A stretch of 64,000 nucleotides of DNA from Crotophaga sulcirostris (taxonomy: Eukaryota > Chordata > Aves > Cuculiformes > Crotophagidae): positions 734,411-798,410 of the forward strand of contig VYZB01000146.1 of assembly GCA_013397455.1 (NCBI GenBank), in the 5' to 3' direction. Below, piece by piece: positions 23,401 to 38,920 of the stretch. The position numbers were made by a program, and so were the translations under genes. A model generated the notes under the pieces. The model was not told the origin of the DNA. It made no database searches and worked only from the letters and a program-made list of their open reading frames with translations. The first letter of the stretch is position 1. Each line of letters begins with the position of its first letter.

Positions 23401-26400
23401 ATTAAAGACTTAAAGTATAGATAAAAGTTGGAATATACAAATTTATGCCTTCCAAACTACGTGAAATGCAGTACAGACTAGCTAACAGATAAGACTCAAA
23501 TACTACTATTTCCTCTACAGGATGAGCACTCATAATGTAAAAAAAAAAAAAAGTTTTAGTTCTTGGCTTTGATCTCACATAAAGTTAAGTGTCTCTCAAA
23601 CCCACAGACTAGCAAGGGTACACTGCCTGTTCTTCTTTCTCATGTTACCATACAGACCAGCACTGTTTTTGATACGTGGCCAAAGCCTAGACATCAGGAA
23701 ACAGAGGGAGACCATACTAAACACAAAACAAGAAGCAATTATATCTCACTTGTAAAACAGATCTTGCCCAGCTGGCAAATCAACTAGCACTTACATGTGT
23801 GGAGTGAATACCTCTTTTTTCCTTGCCAAGACCTCCTTGATGAATTGATGGGATAGATACTCACCTTTCTCCATCCAGAGTAAGATTTATAGTGTCTTAT
23901 GAAGCAGGCTGTTAATATAAGACCAGAAACTCAACATGGCAAGAGGTAAACAATAAGTGAGTGTGAACAGAAGTGATGCAGGAAGTTGAAGTAAATGGAA
24001 AAGAAAATCAAAACAGTCAGCAGAGTGACCAAAAAAAGGCTCATTCAGTACATGAAAAGTTCAGCATAGAAAGCATTAGCCTTCCTGATCTGGTATTTGT
24101 GATAAGCTCCGTTATTTAGGGATGTCTCAATGACAAATCCATCTGCTTTGGAGATAGAATTTCATTTTCTCTACTGAAAGATAAATACCTGGAACTGGTT
24201 TCTATTGGTGCAAGCACACTTTTCATCTAAGGAATCAACACTGAGTTGAACCATATCTTTAGTCAGATCAGTCCACACACTTAGCAGGCTTTGGAGCACA
24301 GTCACAAGTCAAGTTGAATAATTTTTGTCACTTTCATATATTCTTTACCACAGTTTTCACCTCTCCTGAAAAGGCTGACAACTATGGGACAACTATCCTC
24401 AAAAAGGCACAACTAATAGTATAAGCAGTTTGTCAGTGACACAGCAGTATAACCAAGGATTTGCACAGGAACATCAGGCATTAATAGAGTCAATACGACT
24501 CAAAAGCTTTCAATTCAGTTCATATCTGAATAGCATTTAGACAGCATCGTAAATCTATAAAGAGAGAAGATATACAAAGATATACATCACTTGAGCTTTA
24601 CCCACATTACAGTTAGAGGAGGAAGACTGGTTGTTTTAAGAATGTCAGAGTCTGTAAAGTCAGCTCTGGATGACCGTGCCTCTCTCCACTGACTACAAAA
24701 ATACCATAAATCCATGACATGGTTTGAATGAATGTAATACTGCAAGTAATTTTTGCACAATAAGGCTAGAATGCTGACATATATCCTAAGTCATCTTCTA
24801 CACAGAAAAAGCAAAATTGTTGCTGGTGGTTTATTTGCATGAATTCCTAATGGAACCCCCAGCCTGGAATTACATAAGCACAAGGAATGGTAAGCACAAA
24901 AACTTTGCCTTAACCAGATCTGCCTAGGTTGTCCCAGAAGTAGGAACACTATATATGACTTCCAATGGGATCTGTGCAGAGGTAAGGTCAAAGGTAGTAC
25001 AAAAAGAAAAATTTAAAAAATGTATTTATTGCACAAGCGAACTTCCCAAAATAATATAAAAGAAATAGTATGCTTTGTTCTCCCACAGGCGATTTTAAAA
25101 GCAGCATGGATATAAATTTAGGAATCAGCCCAGCACAAGATAAAGTCCATAGACTATGCCAATTTATTTCAGTTCAGACTCTTATCTTCAATCTTTAGAC
25201 CATTTTTTCATTTTGAAAAAAAATCACCAAGACAAAGGCGCTTCTGAGATCACTACACTAAGCACATGTTTATATCATATTATACTGTGAAATATAAAAC
25301 AAAGAGGCAACTTACTTTTAGCTTATGAAAAAAAGAAAATTTATTTCTACCTATTAGCTCTCATCCTTTAAATTAGCTTAGGCACTACAGTATAACTCCA
25401 TCTACTACTCAGCAATAGAAAAAAGGCTAACAAGATGGTTTATGGCTAGGCTTACCTACCCAGTTCCTAAAAGACTAGAAGGCTACTCCAAAAACCTATA
25501 CCCATTTAAGTGTTTACAATAACCAACATAACAGAAGTGGTGCAGCACCCCTGAGATGACAGAAAAATGGGAGGATTAGATCACTCTCAAAGGCAGGATG
25601 CCGAAGCAGGAATCCACATGACAGAAGACATCAGACCGAGACCAAACCTCAATTTAACATCGAGAGTATGAGAGAAGAGACGTAAATAACTAGCTCTAGA
25701 AACTTATTCATGCTTCTGCTGTCTGGCATGACATTTCTGACTGATATTGGTAGTTTCCAGTTTCTGCCCAGTAACTGACCATTTGTGGCATCTTCTTTAT
25801 CAGCTCTGAATACACAAAACATTTCTTGGGTGAAATCAGGCTCTTTACTCTGTCTCTCTGCACCTTTGTATTGACTGACAATGAAGATTTTCTATGTTCC
25901 TACTCTGGTTTAGAAACACTGTCACCCTTTGGTGCAAATCCGATGCAGATATTGGTGGTTGCATGTGATGTAAAACAGCCAAGCTCTATTTTTATTTTAA
26001 GTATGGGGCAGCAGGGGGCTGTCCTGCCTGGGTATGCTGGTACAGCTTCAATTAAAACTCAGTTTTAATTGACCTGCCACATAGAGATGTAAAGCAAACC
26101 AGCCTTCCCATGTCCCAAAGCAACAAATCCAGGACCCACTTGGTCCTGCATTGCTAAAACACACATAAGCGTTTTGCAAGAGGCTTTTTTTTTAATGTAA
26201 ATCAGATTCTTTCAGCCAGCATGTAGAGTTCCCAGCAAATGCATTTCTGACTAGACACCTTCTGAAGAACGGACAACATTATAACTACCTCCTAATATGA
26301 AACTCATATTAATTAATAGGAGTAGCCATGCAGTCTTTTACAGTGACAATATTCTCACATTAAAAATGCTGTACTACTGAAGTTTGGCCTACATCACTTA

Positions 26401-26418
26401 CATGGTTTGTTTCTACAG

Positions 26419-26431
26419 TGTGTGTGTGTGT
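26419..26431 (+). repeat. Short TG microsatellite
   Basis: Six uninterrupted TG units plus one base. Confidence 0.9.
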
Positions 26432-28589
26432 CATTTCTCAGACTAAATACAGATCTTTGATAATTCAACTTCAGTAGAACACATTTGAAAATGGGGGGAA
26501 AATGGCATTTAATAAGCATCTTTCTATAGAGCCTATAACACAGTACTGCCTGCAGCTTGGCTGAGCAAATTACACCAACTTATATGATCTTAGATACTTG
26601 GATGGGAAATGACCTGGGAATCCAAGGTCCTGTAAAAACAGACTTCTGAATATTGGGCCACTGCTACAGACCTGATCAATAAGAATTAAAAGCAAAAAAA
26701 CATTTGTGTGCAGTAGAGTATTTGCCTATAGGGAGATGAGCGCTACACAGTCAGACACATTACGACTTAAGCCCATCATCTTTGCCACACTAGAGCAGAA
26801 AGAACAGTATTAAGGAGTAGAAGGGCGACCCATAGCAACAGTAAGAATCAAGACTCTACTTGTCTTCATGGACAGATGGCACGGTCAGAAAAGAAAGGGA
26901 ACTGAAATTACTATCCCCCACATTTCTTCAAAAGTGGGACAAGGGCAACCTGAATGCTGCTGAGAAGGAGGAGACAGAATAACTACAAGTCAGAAAGAAG
27001 CAATCTTCATTACTTTCCTGAGGGACAGCTTTACTGACAGCTCAGCAACCCAAGGTCTCAAGTCTCATCCTTACTTACCTGCAGCCCTGGGCCCTTCCCC
27101 ACCAAAGCTCAGCTACCCCAAAAAACAGAAGGTGGAAGTCAGAAGGCACACCAGTTTTACAGCTGAAAACAGTGAACTCTCCAATTCTTACCCTAAAAAG
27201 TTAGTTAAGTTTCCTTCAGCAAGTTGGCCATAATGGTAGCTCTGCAAATTGAGAGTTGAATACTTGATACACAGTTCTAAACTTCTTGTTTTTAAGTGTG
27301 TAACAATAAAAACATAGTCTTTCAACCAGCCTATGTGTTCCCATTGTCTGTAACCTTATCCACATGCTCTTGACAAGTTGCTCCACTGACCTGCTTTCTT
27401 AGGAGTACCACATAGTTATTTGCAAGCTAAAACGCAGCTTCCAGTAGTACAGCAATAAGACATGCCTGTTTTATGGGATTTGCAAGGTTAGATTGCAGTC
27501 TGATAAAAACACGGCAAAGTTAAATGAAGATATACTGGTTCTGGTATATAAGATGATGAAGAGAAAGTGTTGCCAAGTATGCCGTGACCTTTATACCCAG
27601 CTGCTGCTCAAGTGAAATTCTGAAATGGAAATGGAAAATTAACTGAGAAGTTTTATCTACAGAATAGTAAAAAGTGCCACAAGGGGGACTTTGATTAATT
27701 GCTACTGGAGTAGAGTGGCTGTCTATGTTTGTATGTGGCTTTAAAGACATAGGTCTGTAGCTGCCAAAAATGAGAGAAATAGGGAAGAGGACAAGGAAGG
27801 AGCAGAGGATCAATAGTTCCTACTGAAAAAAAAACCTCTATGCACACCAGCCTCTCCTTTTATTGCAACTCTTAAGTCATTCCTCTTGGCTTCAGCAATA
27901 CCTACCACAGTGGGCTGAGAGCCAGCCAAATTGTTCACAAACCCCAGCTGGATATGGTGATAACAACAGCAAAAATCTGGGGAAGCGTGGGAGAGAAGGG
28001 GGATAAAAATGGAACCCCACCAGCCTGGTCTCTATCATTCATCACTAAAAAGTCATCTGTTTCTAAGCTGTCTTCTCCCACAGTCGTGGAGACCTAGCAC
28101 CTGACTGTGGAAGCTTCATAAGTAATTTCTCCAGAGCAATCAGGCTCCCTCTCAGCAGGATGCCCCTTCACAGGAAGTCAGAAGGGAGGTCTTAGGAATG
28201 ACATCTGGGAAAGGTGCACAGAGCCTGGTAGATGTTCCTTAATTTGTCCTCCCTCAGTGGGCAGAGAAGCAGGCTGAAAAGAATGCTTTCATGCACAAAA
28301 AGGAAGTATTCTTGCTCCTTGTAGTCCTGTTAAAAGGAGAGTCACTGTGTCAATTTCCCTTTTTTTTTCTTTAACAAAGTTAGATCTTAGAGGGTACAAA
28401 AGACATCATAGTAAGGAAGCCTCAAAACGCACGGGTTGGGGGCGTAGAGAAAAAAAAACCCTCAGTCCTTGATGCCAAGCAGCTTTCATGCCTGGTTGTT
28501 ATGACTGGCACATGGCCAAAAAAGAGGAGTTTCTTGGTGGTGTGGGGGGTTGTTTGTTTGAGGTTTTTCCTATGAAAGCTGAGCAAGCA

Positions 28590-28960
28590 GGGCAGCCAAG
28601 CAACACATTGTCTCCTGCATTTAAATAGGCTGCTATTTACATTAAGCATCGTATACCCACGCAGATAAATACAGAGCTGTAAATCCCACATAAAGTCTAG
28701 GTGCGCTATTTGTGGCAGGTCACATCTCTCTGATGTTGCCCTATCCTAAATCCCAACTGGAAGGTTGTGATGGCTGCAATTCCCCTGTCGGCCCTCAGGT
28801 GGGGTTTATCGTCCCACGGCCCCTCCTCGAGCTGCACTAAACCATCTGTGCTAGAGTGAAATGGCTCCCTGCCTCTGATAGATAGCATTTACGGCTGCCC
28901 CTGGAACGCGTTAGTTGTACCAAAGGGATGCCATCTCCGCATCTCCATCCCTTACAGTTT
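28590..28960. promoter_or_regulatory. Candidate intronic element: CpG-richer unique patch
   Basis: About nine to ten CpG dinucleotides (GTGCGC, CCTCGAG, AACGCG and others) occur in about 370 bp of unique, transposon-free sequence, while most of the surrounding intron has few. Retained CpGs in an old intron can mark constraint or low germline methylation, so a conserved enhancer is possible. It is not dense enough to call a CpG island, and no promoter motif is evident. Confidence 0.25.
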
Positions 28961-31900
28961 TATTAGCATCTGGCAGCTACAGCTACTGACTGCCTCTCAA
29001 GTGGGAGAAAGAAAGGGTACAGAAACATGACTCAAACAGAAAATTAGCTGTAAAATGGCGGGGGCTTGTGGGGGATTTAACTGACAGCCAGTCTCCAAGG
29101 CTGCTTCTTTTAAACTTAACTGGCAAAACACTTCTAGTTTTGAATTACCATCAACTTTGAGTTACAGTAGGTACTTTGCAAATGACACTGAGTTCACACA
29201 ATCTGTTTTCTACCACACACAGAACACAGACCAGCCACCTGTGGACCTGCCTCTGCAGGCAAGGGGTCTTGCCCTAGCTCTGGGACAGCGGGCAGTTGTC
29301 AAATCATTGTGAAAAGTCAACAAGATTCCCACAGTTTGTTAAGATGCGATTTCATCCCCACCACCGAGGCTGTGTCTACATCTCAGCATTCAGCCACAGC
29401 TCCTTTAAAATAGTGCCTACTATTATTTACTTTACATGTCTGAACCTTAGACTTCTCTCAAAACCATAAATATCTGAGAATCACTGTTGTCCCAATGAAG
29501 AACAATCAGCTTATGATGTGCAAACCGGGATGCAACTGGGTATCAGCCTAGGTCTTCTTAGGACATATTCACCGCATGTAAATTAAAGAGAAATTCTCAG
29601 TAATGAGGAGCAAAATTTTAATTCACAGACACTAGGACACAGAGAGAGGGGAAACAGGGAGCTTTGAAGGAAATGGGTACAGTGCTACTTTGTCATGTGC
29701 CTTCCAGTTTTTCACTGAATATTTCTCAAATTCTAAGGAATGGATTTTATTATATTTTAGGCATCCTTGCTAGCACATCACTCACTGAACAACACAGCTG
29801 TAAATTCAATTTTACTAGTCAATTAAACTTGGTTCACAGCTATGTGTCACAAGAACAGCACAAAAGTGACCAAAGCCAGAGACAAATCTGGTCTTATGTG
29901 CTTCTCTCAAGAATGAGACTTTCAAAAAAACACAACAAATCCAAGCCAGTGATAAAAGTCACATTGATGCCAATGGCCGAAGAATTCAGTCAACACTGAA
30001 ATTCTCACCATACTTTTAAACAGATGCAATACACACCCCTTCTGAAATCTCTCTTTCCATGGCTTCCTCCTGGTAATGAGCCGCTGCAATCAGTATCTGT
30101 AACACACCCAGCAAAAAAGCCTACCCAACACTTTTCCATGCAAGACCTGCACTTGAAGGATAAATGCAGAAGAGAAGAGCTCATGACACCATTCACAGAT
30201 CAACAGGTGGCACAATGAGTGCCACTGCCAACACTAAAGTTTCAGACACCAAAATCTGGCCTGCTAGACTAGAGAATCTCTTTGTGCCACTGCTTACAGG
30301 ATGAAATGAGAATACGTCTGCAGAATTTGACAACAACATCAGATTTTATTTAAATGACATGCACATGAAAGACAGTATTTTGCTTCTCTGTCTTCTGTGG
30401 GGCCCTTCCCCAAATAGTCTGGGTGTTTATGTAAGGCATAGGTAACAGTTGCTGTTTCCTACCATCATATTCTTTTGCATAAAACCACTGTCTGAACCAC
30501 CAAGCAATACGCTCTGTTGCTCACTTGCTTAGGGAGAAGTGTTCTCATTATATAAAATGACTCTAAAAGGGAAAATTTTCTCCTAAGTCTAGTGGTGAGC
30601 ACTGCTTCACTCAGGCTACTTGACTTGAAACTATGTTTGTTATGAACACACTTACTCAAACATCTCGACAACATGTTTCATTCTCTACGATCTCTTCTCA
30701 TTTTTTCCAGACACTACACCTCAGACTCCAGGAAAACATTTTCTCTGCGGAGGGGAAACTGTCCACAACAAGTTCACTCTGATGATGGCACTATCCCACA
30801 AAAGTTCATTAAAAAAAAGTTACTGATATTTATATTTAAAAAAACAACAACACTTGACACTTCAGACTGTACACAGAAGGGAAGAAGGGAAACAGCAGTC
30901 CCCAGGTAGTCAGGGGCCAGACAGGTTGTTCATGAGCAGTTTGCCCTCTCATGGCTACAGAAACAATAGAGTTTCTTCTATAATGGACAATTTAAGGGGT
31001 AGAATGAGGACCCACAAACTATTGCACAGGTCGGGTTCTTTGCTTGAGCCCAGTAATGGCAGCATTCATGTGCAGCACATATTTGTGGGATGTCTTTCTT
31101 TTCTAATCTGTAATATTTCTATTCTTATTTCATCTTAGCAAGATGCAATTTTATCTTTAATATTTAAGATTAAAACAATTGCTGATTGGATATTACTTTT
31201 TTTTTTACCCACCCCTCCAATAAGTTTATTCTAAAATGAGAAAACACAGCTAACCTGATGGAAAAGAACATCATAACAGGATTTGATATCACTTCCTTTG
31301 ATATGTGAAACAAAACAGTTACTCCAGGAGACTTTGAGAAACACTTATGGAAAATTACAGGTGATGAATAACCCACAGGAAGACTCATTTTGTTCCCTGA
31401 ATGAAATACTGAGAATTAAAATAATCAGAGAAAAGAAAGGCTGTGAGATCAAATCACATTTTGGTTCCTATCAAAAGCTATATTCCCATAACACTTCCCA
31501 TCTGTTTGCTCCAAGCTTTGCTTCATCAAGTAAGAAAAGAAAAAATTAGATGAATCTATAAGTAGATCAGATACTTCAATTGGTTTTGCTCAAGTTATAA
31601 ATATTTCTGTTGTAAATTCAAAGAACAAATCCCATTTGCCTGGCTCACAAACATCGTCCTGCTGGTTTCCTCTGGACTAGCTACATGAACAAAGCAAATA
31701 ACACTAAGAGGAATACAAAATCAGTATTTCTTTTTTCTCATATTTTTTTAAACGTAACAAAGAACCAGAACAGTGCTCACCCCAACACCCCAGTCCCCTT
31801 CAATGAGAAATACAAGACGGTCACCATTGAAAGAGAGCAAGGAGCCCTGGTCCATTCCATGTACTATTCTTTGGAAGAAATGGATCATTCACCCCAACGG

Positions 31901-34900
31901 GACAGCAGAGCTTTACTAAAATAAGTCTTTTCCCGTCTCCCAGTCAAGGACTCCTCTGCTGATATGTTTAAATGAAAATCTAGATTTAAATTAGAAAAAT
32001 TCAAGCGTTTAACATTTGTGGCACACTAGTGGATGTGTTGCACAGTGGATCTGTCCTTATTAAATAATCAGGTGGACTGTGCAACAAAATTTCCACTACA
32101 GTAGAACAAAAAATCCAAGACAAACTCGATCTGTTCAAGTCATGCATCATTTGCTTGTAACAGATCCAATATACCATCCTGACAAAGTCATCTATTACCA
32201 GGCTTGTGCTCAAGACTTCAGGGATCACCTTAATCACAGCAGTTAACAGCTCAAATAAATCTTGTTGTGAAACTCACAGGAATTTTTTTTTAAAAACTCT
32301 GTATCATAAAAAACATAAAATACAGCAATTCACTGCTTCTAAAAGGCTTTCACTGGACAGTCCTTGACTTAATGGAAGGATCTTGAAGACACAGTGCCTA
32401 AAAGTTCCTACTGCACGAAGTCTATAACGCTCCAAGCCATAATTTTGTAACACTCCAGAGAGGATGGGAATCACAGATTGACATTAGGCAAGAACATCAT
32501 GTGTGTGGGTTTCTCCTAATGTGAAAGGCAGCTGGAGACAGTCAGTGCCACAGAACCACACCACACCCCTCTAACCACTAACAAGTACATTGTGAGCCAC
32601 AGCTCAAGTTGACATTTGACAGTGGTGCCTAACAAAAGCAAAAGAAAAGAAGAATTTAACACTACCCTGTCATACTAAGCATGTTCCATATGTTTAAGAT
32701 CTCCTGTGATCTGAAGACAAAGAATTAATACCAGAATAAAAATAATAAACTCAACTTGGCAGAACCATGCTGTGTGTGCATATATTTGACAGAAGTTTAG
32801 ACACAAATACCTAACAACATAAAAATCAGGCAACCAGCTCAACTTAACATTTCTTTGGGTACCTCAGATTCCATTGTGCCCACATCTCCTGACACTATTG
32901 ATGCTTCCGTCCCCATTATCCCCAGTGCAGATCTTTAGCATTGTGCAAATCTATCAAAACAAAACCCAAAGCTAAAAGAAACTGTAAGGTATAGAGACAA
33001 GGTTAAACTATTGAACTAAACCAGTTTTGCTCAAGTCATTGCAATTTCATTAAGAGTCCAAAGTAAAAGCCACCGCCTTTTGAGTAAATGTACTTTTAAG
33101 ACTTAGCATTTTAGTGTCATTTTACTTTTATCACAAACCCAAATAAACTTTGTTGGTGAGCATCAGACAGATGGATGCTTTACCAGTCCTCCATCTCTCC
33201 TCGCTTGAAGTTCTGACTACAGTAAACAGACCACAGAATCATATTGTTAAAGCCAAACAAAAGCAGAATACTATTAGAAGAACAGAAGAGTGGGAACCCT
33301 AGATCTACTTACCCTTCAGAGAAAAATTTTATTTCCTAATTTCACAAGCTCTGTGCCTGACAATCTGCTGCCAAGTTACAGAAGTAGGGCATACGTTTCT
33401 ACGTCCAGTTTCCATTTCAGAGGAAACCACAAAACCTCAAAGACACACATAAGTGAACACAAGGGCATTGAGTTTTACATGAGTCTTGGTTTTGTTCTGT
33501 GGGTTTATCCAAAGTAAAATCCCACAAAAATTAAACTTAAGAAAAGACACACTATCCACTACTATGCAGTTTCAAAGTGACAGGCAAAAAAGATCTCCAG
33601 TTACCACTGCAATTCAAGGGTATTCTGACAGTATATCACACTTTAAAACTTCCTTCTTTCAAAAGAGGAGTACTAAAGTAGAGATGTTACTTCCAAATTG
33701 TAGTGCTAATAATCATGCTGTCTGTGATTATGTTTAGTCCCCCCTGAGGACTCATGGCTTATAGCTAATACTTGACAGAAAGATGCAGAAAGTTGCGTGC
33801 TTGGCTGCATGATTTACTCAAACTCTCTCCCACCACCTTGTAGCTTCATTGAAGGCTTTTTGCTTCCCATTCAAGCTGTCTGTTGAGGGCCCAAATACCA
33901 GCCACCCATCTATACACTGGGATCTCCAACCAGTTCAGTAGAAACTTATTCTGAGAAAGATGAGCTATCTTAGCTGGTTGATAACTTGATATCAAAGATA
34001 AGAAATCTAAAAGATGGGGATGGAAACTCAGTTAAATCAATGCCATTCCAAAATGTTGCAGGATACGCTGGATAGCATCATCTTCTCTGATTTGCCCAAA
34101 GGCAAAGACCAGGACAAACTGAAATGATTTGTGACTAAGGCTATGGTGTCTTGGTTTCATGACAAGTAAGAGCAATGGATATAAACAAGCAGTTAAGATC
34201 AATTTCAGAACGTATTTAAAGGAGGAAATACAGACTTAGTCACAGCCCTGTTCAATTTGCTGAAAAACAGAGCTATCTTGACTTGTCCATCCACAAAGGC
34301 ACATGCTCCCCTCCCCCAGCAGCGGGTCAGGATTCATCACACAGTGACATCCTTCCAGAGAGTAAAGCTCTTACTCAGATGCAGTTTCCAGTTCAGCAAA
34401 ATCTTATAGCCAACCACAGGAGTATACAACAGCAGCAGATTTACTCTCTTTTATGCAACATTTACTTTATTACAGTGAGAAGCAAAGTTTGGCCCTTGGA
34501 ATTTCAGAGAAATGTTAAGGCTAGAAAAATAAGAAACATCTAACTAGTGCTGACTAGCAATAGGTACAGTATTAGGAAAAAGGTATTTAATAGCTCAAAT
34601 ATTACATTGCATCAACAAATTTTATCTAGATAATAGTCTCTAGATAATTTTCTTTTATTTATTTATGCCAAGGCACTAATTCATAACAAATATAACTTGA
34701 CAAATCTACTTCACATTTTTCTAGGGTATATCAAATATTATTTTTTTTCAGAATTTATTCCATAGTGCTTTGTCAAGATTCTTACCCCACAGAATAATCC
34801 CAGTGTGTTCACTATATTTGATGTGCAGAGACAAAAGTCACTTGAAATGGCTTCTGGTGTCTGACTGGACTGATTTTTAAATCATTTCCAGCATGAGTAA

Positions 34901-36292
34901 TCATGCTTAGTAATTTCAAATAGGATTTCTGAGAAGTGCTATGGATGTGATTTTCAAATTAAAGTTGCACTTAAGCAGAGACCACATTTACAGGATTATT
35001 TCAGTGTCCAAAGACAATGCAACATTAACATCATGAGATTACTTAAGAGCAAGTTCATTTCAAATTTATGGCTACACACGTGGGAAGAAATACTAAGGAA
35101 AATGGGAGATCTCTGTATACTCATCTGCCTCTATTTTTAACTGATACCTATTTTTTTTCAGAGTTTTAGAGGAGACATTTCCCATAGAAAGAGAATCCAA
35201 ATTCTTTCCATTTTCTTTCAAACTATTTATGTAAAGAAATATCCAGTGAAACTACAAACTCGTACCACTACTGAAGTAAGACTGTTAGAAAAGCAGAATT
35301 CCTAATATTGCCTGCTGAAACATCAGGTTTCAGGGTCAAATATAACATGAGCCGAAGTGGCAAAACACTGTTAAAAGTTTTACCACCAGTTCACTCCTTC
35401 CCACTGGGACCTACCTCAGGCCCCTTGGTAACAAATAACCTGAGGAAAGCCTTGGTGTACGAATGGGTCAGAAGCTTGATTAGCTGTCATACTACCTGTT
35501 GCCTTCCTCTAGATTAAAATTCCCAACCAAGTTTTCCCAGTAGTACTGCTGTTCTCGTTTAGATTTCCCTCTCAAACTCTGATCATTACCTCTGCTACTA
35601 ATACTAAGGACCAGTACTGTAAACTCCTTCAATTGCTTAGTTATAATTTTACATCTAAAAGGACTTGAGCAGAGTTGACTTACTTTGCATGGCTGCTCAC
35701 TTACTTTTAAGAATGCACTTAAAGGGAACGAGGGAATAAGTCCAAAGAAGATAATCTTTACCTAACAAGGCTGCTTTGCTCTGAAAGATATGTACAACTG
35801 GAGACAACAGCAGGAAAACACATACTCCAACAGAAAAGAGTAGGATCCCCATTAAAAGCTTAACATTAAAATATATCCCAGCAAAGACACACAGAAAAGA
35901 GTTCCTGGAAGCCCTAATCCTCTTGAAAACTTGCCCACAGAAACTCAGTTTATCAAATTATCAGAAATTGCTCAGATTTGGATTATAGAAAGTAGAGCAG
36001 CATATAGCCTAGCAGGGAAGTACCCAAAAGTGTATGGAATAATGAAATAAAATGAAAATTAGTTTACCAAACATTTTGAAAAGGCAAACATTTGTCAATG
36101 AAGTAAACGAAGGGAGAATTCTGGCAGCTGAGTAGGAATATTACTCCAGTGTGTAGAGAGAAAAAAAAAGAATAATCTGCTCATTCGAGGACATGGTACC
36201 ATACAGGTACACCTTCACCTACCTGTAGGAGTGGAAAAACACTGTTAAAGTCTAAAACCACAGAGCTAGAAAATGCCATTACCACTGCTGCT

Positions 36293-36340
36293 TAAAAAAA
36301 AACCAACAAAACAAAACAAAACCCACCAAAAAATAAATAA
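36293..36340 (+). repeat. A/C-rich low-complexity tract
   Basis: The pattern is AAAACCAACAAAACAAAAC, then CCACCAAAAAATAAATAA. It is the complement type of the T/G-rich tracts. Confidence 0.85.
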
Positions 36341-38867
36341 GACTAGTCCTGTAGCCTGGAAACCAAGAGTGGGAGGGAAGAGACAAAGAGTTGGCTATAG
36401 AACATTTCTAGCCTGTCACAGTGAGACAAGGCTCAACTTGATTGACTCACTCAGTATGAGTGGACACACATTCAAGTATAGATGTTTTCTTACTCTCAGT
36501 CAGAAAATGTTTGCATGCACCAGCCCACAATACTGTCCTTAAGCACCCACCCCATTCACCAGACCTGGCTCCCTCCTCCCAGAGATCAAGTTAGTGCTCA
36601 GAGGAACCCACTTGTCAGCAGAAGATGTGAAAGCAGAAACAACTGAGATACTCAGCAGCCTTGCAGACAATCTATGGAACTGCTTTGAACCTTGGCAGCA
36701 TCATGTGTAGCTGTGTGTCAACTCAGAAAGGAACCATTTTTAAAGTGAGCGTAGTTGATTTTCTTAATTTGTTAAACAAAAAAGGGTTACAGGCACAGTC
36801 TCGGGTTTTTGTGTCGGACCTCATATTGCTGATAATCTCTCACAAAAAAATTGTTGAAATAATTGGGCTACACTCTCCTTCCTGAAATAGAGAGGTTTAT
36901 AGGAAGTCTCCTTTGCTACTTATATCCTTGTTACTCTTCCACCTTCTAAAGCTCACGCTATCTTGCTTCCTTCTGGTGGAACAGCTAGGCATACGTGTCA
37001 GTGCTGGAGAACAAAGCCAAAGGAAAAGGTACAGAAGCAGTTACAGCAGCTCCACACCCTGACCCTCCCTCTCACTGAAGTCACTCCAAAAAACCAGCCA
37101 TTTGCACCCCTGGAGACATATTTAAACACAAAAAGATTTCTTATTTTTCCAAGTCTCTAGTATCTCAATTTGGGCATCAATCACATTCATGTCAAAAGTA
37201 CAGTGTAGTCCTATTCCCTGTAATTCATCAAATCACAAGGTTTTTAAGCAGGACTATTACAACCACAATTCAACCAAATAGTTGCTTTATGTGCTGCAGC
37301 AGCCCTTAGCACAGAAGCTATACTACAACAGAAAGTATCCTTGGGTGTTTCTATAGAAATAGCTCAGTGCAGCAGACCCACAGAGAACCATCCCAGGCAG
37401 ATGATGCATTACTCTGCAAGAAGCCCCAAAAGGCACAAACGAAGTAGAAGAAATAAAATAAACAAGATTTTCTGTGACCCTAAGGATGGGATTATAACAT
37501 TTTTTTTTTAAGCTTGAGCAGGAAGCCTTTCTAAATTACATTTCTTGGATTTTATTGTATTATCTTCATGGCACAGTTATTACACATTAAAGGTAATGAC
37601 TCTCTTCTGCAAGTAACCTAATATTGAACATGATTGATAACCTCTATCTGGGCTTTAGAGAACACTGAATTTCCTAAATGGAAGGAGGGAACGGAGTTGG
37701 ATGAGTTGAATAGGGAATAGCTTGAGTGGATTATGTGTATGCATATGAAAAACCCACTGCTAGGTTTTCACTAGAACACTATTTTCTTGAAAACACCCAC
37801 TAATGGCAAACAAATACGAAAAAAATCTCTGGCCCTTCCATTTGTAGGTAATTCTGCTCAGACTACAAATACATAAATTGTTGTTCTTTTCAATTTGATA
37901 ATTTTATAAACATACACGTGAACCAAGACACACACAGAGTGTGTGTACACATATATACACAAAATGCTTAGGGAATGGGAAATGGATGGAAAATTCAGGT
38001 TCAGAATTTACATCCTGAGGGAAATGTGGCTATTTTTATTTCTCCTGTTCCTTTAAGTTATCTGTATGGGCTGGACTCACTGAACAGACTACTGGTGCCC
38101 AACTTGGGACACTCTAAAGCACCAGGTTTATTCAGGCACTAAAGAAACCAAAACCAGCCAAACCAGAGAGTGTGCAATGGAGACTTCCCTAGTTCCCTGA
38201 AGGTGAGGCACATTCTGACCCACCTGCCTTGAACAAAATGCCCACACTCATATTTTGGATGATTAGGTATTCAACGGGAATATGTCCAACAGCTCCAGAA
38301 CATGCCACTTCATAACTCATTTTAAAACTTTCTGGCCCTAGAAATTGTATTTGCAGGGAAATCCATAAGAATCCTGCAAACAGTCATTTCTAGATGCTTC
38401 ATGATATCTTGTGTTTCCTGTTTGTGGACTGACATGGACAAAGAGAAACCCATTTCTCCATTAGATCTGATGACTTCTGGTCTTATTAACACTGGGTTAA
38501 TTATACTCCCTGGAGAGGTAAAAAAACAAACCTGGGGCCTAAGAAGGAACTGATTTCTTCAGAAACTGATTTCTCTTTCTCCCACCTGATATTAATAAGC
38601 AAAGATTTGTCTTGGTATTCTTCAGGTCCTTGCTTATTCATCTAGTACCTTTCTGTATCTCTAGCCCACCTACTTCTTATGGAATCATCTCACTGCTCAA
38701 GCAAGCCTGGTTAAACTGTCTTGGCTACAATCATCACATTGCTTTTCACAATTACATTGCTAGGAAAGTGAAAAGAAATAAAAAAGGAGAAAAAATATTT
38801 TTAAAAGTAACAAATATGGTTTCTTATAAAACAGACTCATTTCTGTGTGAAATAGAAAATGTGTTGT

Positions 38868-38920
38868 TTATGGGTTTGGGTTTTCTGTTTGAGGTGTTTG
38901 GTTTGGTTTTTTTTTTAGTG
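38868..38920 (+). repeat. T/G-rich low-complexity tract
   Basis: The sequence reads TTTATGGGTTTGGGTTTTC, then GTTTGGTTTGG and a run of 9-10 T. It is similar in character to the tracts at 1855 and 11818. Confidence 0.85.

Noticed and set aside
37925..37965. Alternating CA/TG stretch with some palindromic character
   Set aside because: It is explained by short imperfect dinucleotide repeats. There is no long perfect arm pair.
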